Shown one piece after another: positions 23,533 to 30,308 of a stretch of 30,308 nucleotides of DNA. Under the pieces are notes generated by a model. The model searched no databases and was not told where the DNA came from. It saw nothing but the letters and a program-made list of their open reading frames with translations. This DNA is from Cytophagales bacterium (GTDB taxonomy: Bacteria > Bacteroidota > Bacteroidia > Cytophagales > ES-bin-26): assembly GCA_014379925.1 (NCBI GenBank), contig JACMKY010000169.1, forward strand, positions 1 to 30,308, in the 5' to 3' direction. Numbering within the stretch: position 1 is the stretch's first letter; each line of letters starts with the position of its first letter. The position numbers and the translations under genes were made by a program.

Positions 23533-24785
23533 CGCGACCGGAGTTGGGTAACCGGAAACTCGTGCCGGTAGGTGAGGTACAAACCCTGCGAATAATCCAG
23601 GTTGTCCAGGTCGGGACGGAAAACTACCTCCAGGCGGGCCGTCAGAAACAGGGCGGGCGCTAGTCGGAAATCCCGCACCAACCGCAGGATGAGCAGTTCG
23701 CGGATGGGTTCGCGGTACCGGTACCCCACCGTGAAGTCGGGCGGCACCGGCGCGGGCATGCGGGCAGTGAACTGGGCTTGCAGTCGGCGTTGCCGGTACT
23801 GCAGGCTGTCCGGATAAACCAGCTCCGGGTCGACCGATTGGTAGAGGTCGCCCCCCTGGGACCAGTCAAACCGGTTGGCCAGCCAGTAGCTCGCCACCAC
23901 GTCCAGGATTCGCGTACGCAGGGTCAGGTTCGTGTACCAGCCACTGCCCAATCGGAACGGATCATCGCGAGCCGGCGCAGTGTTGCCGGCAAATACCAGG
24001 TATGAATCGAGTCGGAACGATCGCACGCCTCTCCGTCCCCGGCCGCCGGGTTCGGGAAGGATGCTCAATCCCACGGCCCCGTTCATCCGGTTGGTAAGCG
24101 GCGTGGGCACGCGCAACGCCAGACCCTGCCCGCCCCGGTGGAAAGCCACGAACTGAACCGGCAATTCGAGGCGGAAACCGGCGCGTTCCAGCAGGGTGTA
24201 GTTAATGGAAAAACCACCCGAGATTTCCTCCTGGTAATCGGCCCGGCGGTAGGTTGCCCGTTGCCAGTCAATCCAGCAATCGAGGAAAAGCCGGCGGCGG
24301 TGGCTGACCAACTGGAGTCCGTTCTCGGCGCGGCGCGTGATCAACCGCTCGAAACCGTACAGCGGTTCGATGAGCCGGTGGTTCAGGTTTCCTTCCAACG
24401 TGCCGAACAGGAAGGAAAGCGAATCTTTCCGGTACTTGACCGTGAACGTGGGAATTAGCTGGGTAAACCGGTCGTTGCCGAAATCCTTCCCCACCACCGC
24501 GCCCGCCTCCAGCAACACGCGCCCGGAAGGCTGGTAGGCCAACCGGACGTGGACTTGCTGCCCGAACAAGGTGTATCCCGGGATGATGTTCTGGAAATAT
24601 TCGTTGTTGCGCAGGAAACCAAGGCCCGAAAGCCGGAGGGAAAGCCCGTTGGAATCCACGGGTTGCAACCGGTACCGCTCTTCGAAAACCGAATTGTTCA
24701 ACTGAGCGTACGCTGCCGGCAGCAAGAAATGGCCCAGCATCAACGGACCCAAAAGTTTCCGCACGTCTACCAACGAAAAGCGCAT
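23529..24785 (-). CDS. Outer-membrane protein of unknown function
   Basis: A 418-residue protein with a signal peptide ending AAYAQ (residues about 24-28). Alternating-residue strands with many Arg, Tyr and Leu run throughout (VHVRLAYQPSGRVLLEAGAV, FTVKYRKDSLSFLFG, LFLTARLEVVFRPDL), ending in a YLTYRHEF-type strand. This pattern suggests a beta-barrel of about 14-18 strands. I do not recognise a named family. It starts 61 bp after the rnc stop and overlaps the aminopeptidase gene by 4 nt, so the two products likely act in one process. The start ATG 24785 has a reasonable signal sequence. Confidence 0.8.
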   Translation of the reverse strand: MRFSLVDVRKLLGPLMLGHFLLPAAYAQLNNSVFEERYRLQPVDSNGLSLRLSGLGFLRNNEYFQNIIPGYTLFGQQVHVRLAYQPSGRVLLEAGAVVGKDFGNDRFTQLIPTFTVKYRKDSLSFLFGTLEGNLNHRLIEPLYGFERLITRRAENGLQLVSHRRRLFLDCWIDWQRATYRRADYQEEISGGFSINYTLLERAGFRLELPVQFVAFHRGGQGLALRVPTPLTNRMNGAVGLSILPEPGGRGRRGVRSFRLDSYLVFAGNTAPARDDPFRLGSGWYTNLTLRTRILDVVASYWLANRFDWSQGGDLYQSVDPELVYPDSLQYRQRRLQAQFTARMPAPVPPDFTVGYRYREPIRELLILRLVRDFRLAPALFLTARLEVVFRPDLDNLDYSQGLYLTYRHEFPVTQLRSR

Positions 24786-24846
24786 GAAAGTGTACGTTCG
24801 TGAACTACGCCGAATGACCCCCGGACCGATTCCTCCCCACCGCGGC

Positions 24847-25596
24847 TCACTTGAGCTTCAGCAGTTCGCAGGCTTTTTCGGCGGCAGCCTGTTCCGCCTT
24901 CTTCTTACTGTACCCGCTTCCGGTGCTGAAGGGCTGGTTGTCCACCATCACCTGCGCGATGAACTCCCGGTGATTCCGGCTGGTCTTCTCCTCGACGATG
25001 TTGAAGCGCAGGGCCTTGCTCTCCCGCTGCGCCCATTCAATGACGCGGCTCTTGAAATTGGGATTGGTCAGTACGATTTTCTCAAGGTCGAAATGGGGCG
25101 CCAGCAACTGTTTGACGATGAACTTGCGACACCGCTTGAAGCCCTTGTCCAGGTACACCGCCCCCACGAACGCCTCCAGCGCGTCGCCGTGCATGGATTG
25201 AAAGGCCAGCGCATTGCGTCGGTTGTCGTCAAACTCGATGATTTTGTTGAGGCCGATCTTGCGCGACAGGGTGTTGAGCGACTCGCGGTTCACGATCCGG
25301 GAACGGATTTCGGTCAGGAAGCCTTCGTCCTTGTAGGGAAATTTCTTGAAAAGGAATTCCGCGATGACCGCTCCCAGAATGGCATCGCCCAGGTATTCTA
25401 ACCGTTCGTTGGATTCCCGGAAACCGTCGGCGTCGGCGCCTTTGGCGGCGGAGGTGTGCAGGAGGGCAAGCTGGTAAGTACTCAGGTTGGAAGGCTTGCT
25501 GCCCGTAATCTGGCGGATGGCCCGTCGGAGCCGCTTTTCCCGATCCGAACTCTTCGAGATGAACCGGGAAAGCACCCGGTCAAAAATGGGAAACAC
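24847..25596 (-). CDS. rnc: Ribonuclease III
   Basis: A 249-residue protein with the RNase III signature NERLEYLGDAIL (residues 63-74). The four metal ligands are Glu67, Asp71, Asp138 and Glu141 (HGDALEAFVGA). The double-stranded-RNA-binding domain is at about residues 175-247 and ends GYSKKKAEQAAAEKACELLKLK. It cleaves structured rRNA precursors and other duplex RNA. The start is GTG at 25596: its G is also the last base of the fabF TAG stop (TAGTG). No ATG exists before the catalytic domain, so the GTG and translational coupling are well supported. The acpP-fabF-rnc order is conserved in Bacteroidota. Confidence 0.95.
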   Translation of the reverse strand: MFPIFDRVLSRFISKSSDREKRLRRAIRQITGSKPSNLSTYQLALLHTSAAKGADADGFRESNERLEYLGDAILGAVIAEFLFKKFPYKDEGFLTEIRSRIVNRESLNTLSRKIGLNKIIEFDDNRRNALAFQSMHGDALEAFVGAVYLDKGFKRCRKFIVKQLLAPHFDLEKIVLTNPNFKSRVIEWAQRESKALRFNIVEEKTSRNHREFIAQVMVDNQPFSTGSGYSKKKAEQAAAEKACELLKLK

Positions 25597-26849
25597 TATT
25601 CCGGAAATTTTCTGAATACAATGGAGGTGTTGTGCCCGCCGAAACCGAACGTGTTGCTGAGGGCTACCGCCACGCGGCGGGGTTGCGCCCGGTGAAAGGT
25701 AAAGTTCAGCTTCGGGTTGATGGTCTCGTCGTCGGTAAAGTGGTTGATGGTGGGCGGAATGGTTTGGTGTTGAATCGCCAGCAGGCAGGCAATGGCTTCA
25801 ATGGCACCGGCCGCTCCCAGCAGGTGACCCGTCATCGATTTGGTTGAACTGATGTTGAGCCGGTAGGCGTGCTCACCGAACAACCGCTCGATGGCCTTGA
25901 CTTCCTGCGGATCGCCGATGGGCGTCGACGTACCGTGCGTGTTGATGTAGTCCACCTCCGTTGGCGGCAGATTCGCGTCTTCGAGGGCCTCTTTCATTAC
26001 GTTAAACGCCCCCAGGCCTTCCGGGTGGGGGGCGGTAAAGTGGTAAGCGTCGGAAGTTGAAGCGGCCCCCACGAGTTCGGCGTACACCTTGGCACCCCGG
26101 TTCCGGGCGTGTTCGTACTCTTCCAAAATCAACGCGCCGGCTCCTTCGCCCAGCACGAAGCCGTCGCGGTCCTTGTCGTAAGGACGGGAAGCCGTTTGGG
26201 GGGAGTCGTTCCGCTCCGACATGGCACGCATGGCCGTGAAGCCGCCCACGCCGGCGTTGGTGATGGCGGCTTCGGAGCCGCCGCTGATGCAGACGTGCAT
26301 CTTGCCCAGCCGGATGTAGTTGAAGGCGTCCATGAGCGCGTGGTTGGACGAAGCGCAGGCCGATACGGTCAGGTAGCTGATTCCCCGGAAACCGTACTTG
26401 ATCGAAATCAAACCGGCGGCCATGTTGGCAATCATCTTGGTGATGAAAAAGGGACTGAAGCGGGGCGTACCGTCGCCCTTGGCGAAGGCCATCACTTCGT
26501 CTTCGAACGATTTCAGGCCCCCGATGCCCGAAGCCCAGATCACTCCGGCTTTGTCGAGGTTAATCCGGTCGGGTTGCAGCCCGGAATCCCGGATGGCTTC
26601 TTCCGTCGCAATGAGGGCGTATTGCGTGAAGGGGTCCATTTTGCGGGCCTCCTGGCGCGGCAGGTAATCGGCCACGTCCAACCCTTTTATTTCACAGGCG
26701 AAATGCGTCCTGAATTTGGAAGCGTCAAATTTGGTAATGGGAGCGGCCCCACTCACCCCTTCGGACAAGCCGCGCCAGTACGATTCGACGTCGTTGCCCA
26801 AGGGGGTGAGTGCACCCAACCCGGTTACTACAACTCGCTTGAAATTCAT
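25596..26849 (-). CDS. fabF: Beta-ketoacyl-ACP synthase II
   Basis: A 417-residue thiolase-fold condensing enzyme of type II fatty acid synthesis. It extends acyl-ACP with malonyl-ACP in the cytoplasm. The catalytic triad is visible: Cys165 in TVSACASSNH, His305 in NTHGTSTP and His342 in SMTGHLLGAAG, with Lys337. Start MNFKRVVVTGLGALTPLGND and end NTFGFGGHNTSIVF are classical. It lies 57 bp behind acpP, its carrier protein, and shares one base with the rnc start. Length and motifs are complete. Confidence 0.97.
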   Translation of the reverse strand: MNFKRVVVTGLGALTPLGNDVESYWRGLSEGVSGAAPITKFDASKFRTHFACEIKGLDVADYLPRQEARKMDPFTQYALIATEEAIRDSGLQPDRINLDKAGVIWASGIGGLKSFEDEVMAFAKGDGTPRFSPFFITKMIANMAAGLISIKYGFRGISYLTVSACASSNHALMDAFNYIRLGKMHVCISGGSEAAITNAGVGGFTAMRAMSERNDSPQTASRPYDKDRDGFVLGEGAGALILEEYEHARNRGAKVYAELVGAASTSDAYHFTAPHPEGLGAFNVMKEALEDANLPPTEVDYINTHGTSTPIGDPQEVKAIERLFGEHAYRLNISSTKSMTGHLLGAAGAIEAIACLLAIQHQTIPPTINHFTDDETINPKLNFTFHRAQPRRVAVALSNTFGFGGHNTSIVFRKFPE

Positions 26850-26906
26850 AGAAAAAACTGGGAAGTCAAATCGGCTACCGGCGAAGGTACCACCCCGGCG
26901 GGGCGT

Positions 26907-27143
26907 TTATTTTACGTTTTCCTCTAAGTAAGAAATGGCTTGGCCAACGGTAGAAATGTTTTCAGCCTGGTCGTCGGGGATGGAAATGTTGAATTCTTTT
27001 TCGAATTCCATGATCAGCTCAACGGTATCGAGCGAATCGGCGCCCAGATCGTTGGTAAAGCTTGCTTCGTTGGTCACTTCCGACTCCTCAACGCCCAACT
27101 TGTCAATGATGATGGTTTTTACCTTTTGTGCTATTTCTGACAT
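26907..27143 (-). CDS. acpP: Acyl carrier protein
   Basis: A 78-residue acidic four-helix protein. The phosphopantetheine attachment site is Ser37 in DLGADSLDTVELIMEFE. It carries the growing acyl chain for FabF, encoded next on the same strand, and for the other Fab enzymes. Start MSEIAQKVKTIIIDKLGVEE and end SYLEENVK are normal for Bacteroidota. A promoter at 27172-27203 would leave a leader of about 20 nt and drive acpP-fabF-rnc. Confidence 0.97.
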   Translation of the reverse strand: MSEIAQKVKTIIIDKLGVEESEVTNEASFTNDLGADSLDTVELIMEFEKEFNISIPDDQAENISTVGQAISYLEENVK

Positions 27144-27171
27144 TTCCCTTGGTTTTTAGTTGAAACACGTG

Positions 27172-27203
27172 CAAAGAAATGGATTAATCCTCACATTGTC
27201 AAA
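27172..27203 (-). promoter_or_regulatory. Predicted promoter of acpP-fabF-rnc
   Basis: The minus strand has TTTG (27203-27200), 20 nt, then TTTCTTTG (27179-27172), one mismatch to TAnnTTTG. It lies about 29 nt before the acpP ATG. Confidence 0.5.
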
Positions 27204-27317
27204 AAATTTTCTGAATAAGCGCGCTGCCGACGAGAGGTTAAATCGGGATTCCGATGCCTGATTCTTAGGCAATTCCAAAAGAGAATTCGCTACCGTCCCG
27301 GCGACCGCGCCCCGGTG

Positions 27318-27427
27318 GAATGTCGAACCAGGGAATGTTGAACTGATGAACAAGGAATTTCGGATGTCGAAGGACAAAATTGTTTTTACTTCGCAATTGG
27401 GCGTTCCTTGTTGGACATTCGACATTC
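27318..27427. repeat. Nested inverted repeat in the acpP upstream region
   Basis: Two perfect pairs are nested: GAATGTCGAA (27318-27327) / TTCGACATTC (27418-27427) and AACAAGGAA (27349-27357) / TTCCTTGTT (27404-27412). GATGTCGAAGG at about 27363 is a further partial copy of the outer motif. The remaining part of the 303-bp gap (27144-27446) holds only the acpP promoter; no gene is seen. Confidence 0.6.
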
Positions 27428-27446
27428 TCCTTGGCCTCCCTGGTAG

Positions 27447-28274
27447 CTACAATTCCTCCGCCGGAGTGGTTATTCCCAGCCGGACGAAAAGCGTTTCCCA
27501 GTAGTGGGTCACCGAAGGATTGTTCAATTTGCTGGAACTCGTCGGCTCGAAGGGGAGCACCATCCGGATCTGGACGTTCCGGAGGCGCGCGGAATCGAGC
27601 CGTTTCCGCAATCTTTCCGCGTCCTGCCCCGCCCACGCTTCGGCCTGGTCGGCACCGGCGGGCGGAAGGCGCCCGAAATCCCGGCGACCGGGTCCCGGCA
27701 CGCTCTCGACCATGTCGCTGAAATAGTACGCTTTCGTGGTCTCACCGGGTTTGGCCACCTTGCTGAGTACCGCCAGCGTGGCCCAGAGGTCCGTGGTCTG
27801 GTTGCTCGTCCCCGTATTGACCAGCCCGAGCTGGTTGCGGGCTTGCTCCAGGAACCGCTGCCGCTCTTTTTGGAGGGTCACTTCGAATTCCGTCCGGACG
27901 GCTTCGGCATCGGTGTCGTTCAAAGACGAAACGTCTTCGAGGCGGGCCGTAGCCGTTACCTGCAACGCCCTGGCCTTGGATGTGTTCTCGTGGATGAAAT
28001 ACACGCTGAGCCGGTCGCCTTCGGTGCGGATGTTCTGCTCGATCAGCCCGGCCAGGGCGCCTTCGTACTTGCGCCGGATGAAGTCCGTGGCGACGTTCAT
28101 ACTCACCGACTTGTCGAAGAACAGCACGGAATGAACCGGAACCGGCGCGGGTGGCGGGTGGGTCGTTCGTTGGGAGTCCCCGTTGTCCCCGCAGCCAGCG
28201 GGCGGGATGACCAGCAGGACCAGCCCGGCGACCTTTCGGAAGAAGGACGAAAAAGCCCTATTGCAAATGGTCAT
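27447..28274 (-). CDS. VWA-domain lipoprotein
   Basis: From ATG 28274 the protein has 275 residues. A signal sequence (VAGLVLLVIPPAGC) ends in a slightly unusual lipobox with Cys28. A Pro-rich linker follows, then a von Willebrand factor A fold. Strand SVLFFDKSVSMN carries the MIDAS motif DxSxS (residues 54-58). A probable second ligand Thr lies in SNQTTDLWATLAVLS, and the third acidic element is in YYFSDMVES. VWA domains bind partners through a divalent metal. The protein should be anchored in the inner or outer membrane facing the periplasm. The frame runs upstream to 28562, but that part overlaps the previous gene and reads as a Pro/Arg/Thr-rich shadow. The true overlap with the upstream gene is 17 nt, so coupling is likely. 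Confidence 0.82.
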   Translation of the reverse strand: MTICNRAFSSFFRKVAGLVLLVIPPAGCGDNGDSQRTTHPPPAPVPVHSVLFFDKSVSMNVATDFIRRKYEGALAGLIEQNIRTEGDRLSVYFIHENTSKARALQVTATARLEDVSSLNDTDAEAVRTEFEVTLQKERQRFLEQARNQLGLVNTGTSNQTTDLWATLAVLSKVAKPGETTKAYYFSDMVESVPGPGRRDFGRLPPAGADQAEAWAGQDAERLRKRLDSARLRNVQIRMVLPFEPTSSSKLNNPSVTHYWETLFVRLGITTPAEEL

Positions 28275-29673
28275 TCTCGAATTGGGAGGCGATAATTTTT
28301 CGAATGGCCAAGTAGGGACGCGTTTCCAGTTTGGATCGGTGGAGGGGCATTTTCCGGGTTTCCGCTTCGCCCGCTGACCGTTCCGGGGGGGGCGGGGGGG
28401 CCTTCGTTTCCCGGCCGTCGGCGTAGTCCGACTCGTCGGTCGCGTCCAGGAAGGGGTTGCCGCTCGCCCGGACGGCCCCGCGCTCGTAGCCGTCGTTGAA
28501 GGAGGCAATGCGGCAGTCGGTCTCGGCAAACTTGCGGTCGTCGTACAACTTTTCCAAATCACTTCTTAACGCCTGCCGCTGGACTTCCAGGGCGGAGAGG
28601 CTGACCAGGGAAGACAGGTCCTGCTGGCAGATGGTCATCCGGGTCTGGTGCTGCGAAATCTCCTCTTCCAGGCGTTCCAGCAGCTTCTCCCCCCCGCTGC
28701 GCTGCCGCTTTAACCGCCCCAGGCGCCAGTCGAGTTGGCACCAGCGGTGCCAGTACGCCTGCAGAATCGGGAAGGCAATGCCCAGGCACACGGCTCCGGC
28801 AATGGCAAAGAGGATTCCCGTCAGCACGAAGGAAGCCGTGGCCCAGGGGCTGTTGACCAGTTGCTGGTTGAGGGTAGCAATTGTTTGCAACTGCTGTTCC
28901 ATTTTCTGCAAGGCATCGGGGGCGGCGTCGGTTTGCAGGCCCCGGACGGCCTTGTTGATGCCTTCCTTCAGCTTGTCGGTCTTGTAGGCTTCGTAGCGGA
29001 ACCAGCCCAGCACGAACAGGGTACCCACCGCGAACACCAGAAGCAGGCTTTTGAACCACACGTAGCGCCGCCGGGCCCGGTCAGAACCGTGCTCCACGTA
29101 GGGAATCTCGAGCAGTCTTTCGTAAGCGGGCTTGAAGAGCACCGAGAGGGCGGCCAGTCCAATGGCAAAAGCCCAGGCTTCCAAGTTATTGCGAATGTTG
29201 AGTGCGTACGCCACGATTTCGTGCGAAATGACCAGGTCGCCCGCCATAAAAACGATTCCGGCCGCCAAGTAGAGCAGCCCGGCCACCAGCGAATACTGAC
29301 TGCGTACCCGGCTTCTCGTTTCCTGGCACTGGATCTGCTCCCGCCCGATGATTTCCAGGTCCGCTTGCAGGCGCCGGGCACGGTTGGTTTTCAGGTTATG
29401 CTGGTGGGTGTGCTCCTGCAAGCTGTCGAATGCCCCTTTGGTTTCCGACTGCGTGCGACGCAGGTCCAGTTCCAAAGTGTGGAGTTCCCCTTTGATCGCC
29501 GCGATCCGCTGCTCGCAGGTTTCCAGTGAGGTATGGCTCGCCAGAAAAGATTCGTAGGCTGAGCGGTCGAGATTGCCCAACCCGTTGGCGTAGCCCCGGT
29601 TGAAATCCTCCCGGAACGAACGCCGGGTGCCGGGTTCGTTCGGCGGGTTTTCTCCGTTTTCTCGATTTTCCAC
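28258..29673 (-). CDS. Four-helix membrane protein with two coiled coils, unknown function
   Basis: From GTG 29673 the protein has 471 residues. A hydrophilic N-terminus is followed by a coiled coil (about 47-120). Membrane helices lie at about 127-149, 165-182, 206-224 and 278-303. A second coiled coil (about 315-390) precedes a Pro-rich tail (APPPPPE). The motif FNxGYxxG occurs both at residues 24-31 and at 392-399 (FNRGYANG, FNDGYERG). I do not recognise a family. No ATG occurs before residue ~134, so GTG is the likely start. The upstream gene ends in the same frame only 12 bases earlier. The layout, long cytoplasmic coiled coils around a membrane core, suggests a scaffold or mechanical/sensing role; that is inference. 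Confidence 0.8.
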   Translation of the reverse strand: MENRENGENPPNEPGTRRSFREDFNRGYANGLGNLDRSAYESFLASHTSLETCEQRIAAIKGELHTLELDLRRTQSETKGAFDSLQEHTHQHNLKTNRARRLQADLEIIGREQIQCQETRSRVRSQYSLVAGLLYLAAGIVFMAGDLVISHEIVAYALNIRNNLEAWAFAIGLAALSVLFKPAYERLLEIPYVEHGSDRARRRYVWFKSLLLVFAVGTLFVLGWFRYEAYKTDKLKEGINKAVRGLQTDAAPDALQKMEQQLQTIATLNQQLVNSPWATASFVLTGILFAIAGAVCLGIAFPILQAYWHRWCQLDWRLGRLKRQRSGGEKLLERLEEEISQHQTRMTICQQDLSSLVSLSALEVQRQALRSDLEKLYDDRKFAETDCRIASFNDGYERGAVRASGNPFLDATDESDYADGRETKAPPPPPERSAGEAETRKMPLHRSKLETRPYLAIRKIIASQFENDHLQ

Positions 29674-29682
29674 GGCTTTGAT

Positions 29683-30308
29683 TTAGTGGGTGATGGATTT
29701 TACCTGCTCACTGGTCAGTCGGTCCTTGAGGTTCCTCGACAGGGAAAATTCGCTTTCGAACAGGTTGATCCGCAGGTCGCGCCGGGCGTTCACCTGGGCC
29801 AGTTCGGCGGTCAAGTGCGTGAGCCGGGGCAAAATGCGCTGTTTTTCTTCCCGCAGCAATTCCACCTCCCTCCGCAATTGTTTTACCTCCCGTTCGCCTT
29901 CCCGCTGCCTGGCCAAGCCCGCTTTCGTTATCCGGTGTCGGGTAAGCAACAAGTGCCAATCCGATTTGAAAATCGTCAGGTTGCTCAACAACAGCTTTCC
30001 CGAAAACAAAAACAAGAACAGCACGAACGTAAACAGTGCCGAGGCCTTCAGCAGCGACTGCGTTTCGATGGCCTGGACGAACACGAAGAGGGCCGCCGCC
30101 AGGGGCAGGCCCATTTCTTCCAGCAGCTGCTTCCAGCGGGGCCGCCGCGAGCCGTCCTGCTCGGCGTACCAGTAGGAAATTCCACCGAACAAGTTGAACA
30201 TACCGGCCAGAAACACGCCCAAAGATACGTAAAACGATTGTTGAAACTGCGGTTGCAGGGTTTCGTGAATCAGGTGGAAGTTGGATACGCTGATGGCCAA
30301 CGCCGCCA
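29683..30308 (-). CDS. Membrane protein with coiled coil, 5' end outside the window
   Basis: The frame is open to the right edge, so the start is probably beyond 30308; a TTG at 30300 is possible but unconvincing. The visible ~208 residues show hydrophobic segments near FYVSLGVFLAGMFNLFGGI, LPLAAALFVFVQ and ALFTFVLFLFLFSGKLLL. A strongly charged coiled coil follows (EREVKQLRREVELLREEK region), then a short polar end (SEQVKSITH). No family is recognised. It shares the general plan, membrane helices plus coiled coil, with the next gene. Only 9 bases separate its TAA from the next GTG. The three genes here probably form one operon. Confidence 0.75.
   Translation of the reverse strand, partial: AALAISVSNFHLIHETLQPQFQQSFYVSLGVFLAGMFNLFGGISYWYAEQDGSRRPRWKQLLEEMGLPLAAALFVFVQAIETQSLLKASALFTFVLFLFLFSGKLLLSNLTIFKSDWHLLLTRHRITKAGLARQREGEREVKQLRREVELLREEKQRILPRLTHLTAELAQVNARRDLRINLFESEFSLSRNLKDRLTSEQVKSITH

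Noticed and set aside
27504..28295. + strand ORF opposite the VWA lipoprotein gene
   Set aside because: The minus-strand frame has lipobox and MIDAS motifs. The + frame is Arg/Gly/Pro/Val-rich without features.
28275..28562. N-terminal extension of the VWA lipoprotein frame
   Set aside because: It overlaps the upstream membrane protein gene and reads as Pro/Arg/Thr-rich shadow. The signal peptide and lipobox require the start at 28274.

Overview
The window looks like chromosomal DNA of a Bacteroidota bacterium, most likely order Cytophagales (Spirosoma/Larkinella-like). Three things point there: the gene orders rplM-rpsI-rpsB-tsf and acpP-fabF-rnc; start sites that mostly lack Shine-Dalgarno sequences; and repeated matches to the Bacteroidota promoter pattern (-33 TTTG/ATTG, about 19-21 nt, -7 TAnnTTTG). 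Base composition is GC-rich except for one AT-rich patch at about 13.6-14.8 kb. I see no rRNA, tRNA, CRISPR array, complete insertion sequence or phage gene. The genus is a guess from sequence style.

Layout. 1-1443: two tandem outer-membrane beta-barrel (PorT-like) paralogues on the + strand, the first cut by the window edge, each followed by a strong terminator. 1641-3218 (-): NfeD-like protein and flotillin FloA with a shared promoter. 3412-4887 (-): prolyl-tRNA synthetase. 5024-6205 (-): an MFS transporter, divergent from a tripartite efflux operon at 6535-10768 (+) made of an HlyD adaptor, a MacB-type permease without its own ATPase, and a TolC-type outer-membrane factor. 10995-11291: a small orphan coiled-coil ORF. 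11478-12470 (-): a DUF697 membrane protein, divergent from a DUF1080 lipoprotein (12635-13501, +). 13689-14588 (-): an alpha/beta hydrolase of alien base composition.

14943-17873 (-) holds the translation block rplM, rpsI, rpsB, tsf, with a terminator and a new promoter packed between rpsB and tsf. 18013-20580 (-): a PhoB/PhoR-like two-component system followed by an RluA-family pseudouridine synthase. 20785-22267 (-): a TlpA-like thioredoxin and a DUF3108 protein. 22492-24785 (-): an unknown outer-membrane protein translationally coupled to a zinc aminopeptidase-like protein. 24847-27143 (-): acpP, fabF and rnc, with a 1-nt fabF/rnc overlap. 27447 to the right edge (-): three tightly packed genes for two coiled-coil membrane proteins and a VWA-domain lipoprotein. 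This last cluster is the least explained and the best candidate for an undescribed system.

Intergenic DNA carries several inverted and tandem repeats (3316-3367, 16979-17010, 18740-18809, 20600-20674, 22375-22408, 27318-27427) that look like dispersed repeat families. Promoters, terminators and hairpins were called by eye. Domain names come from recognised motifs, not from searches.
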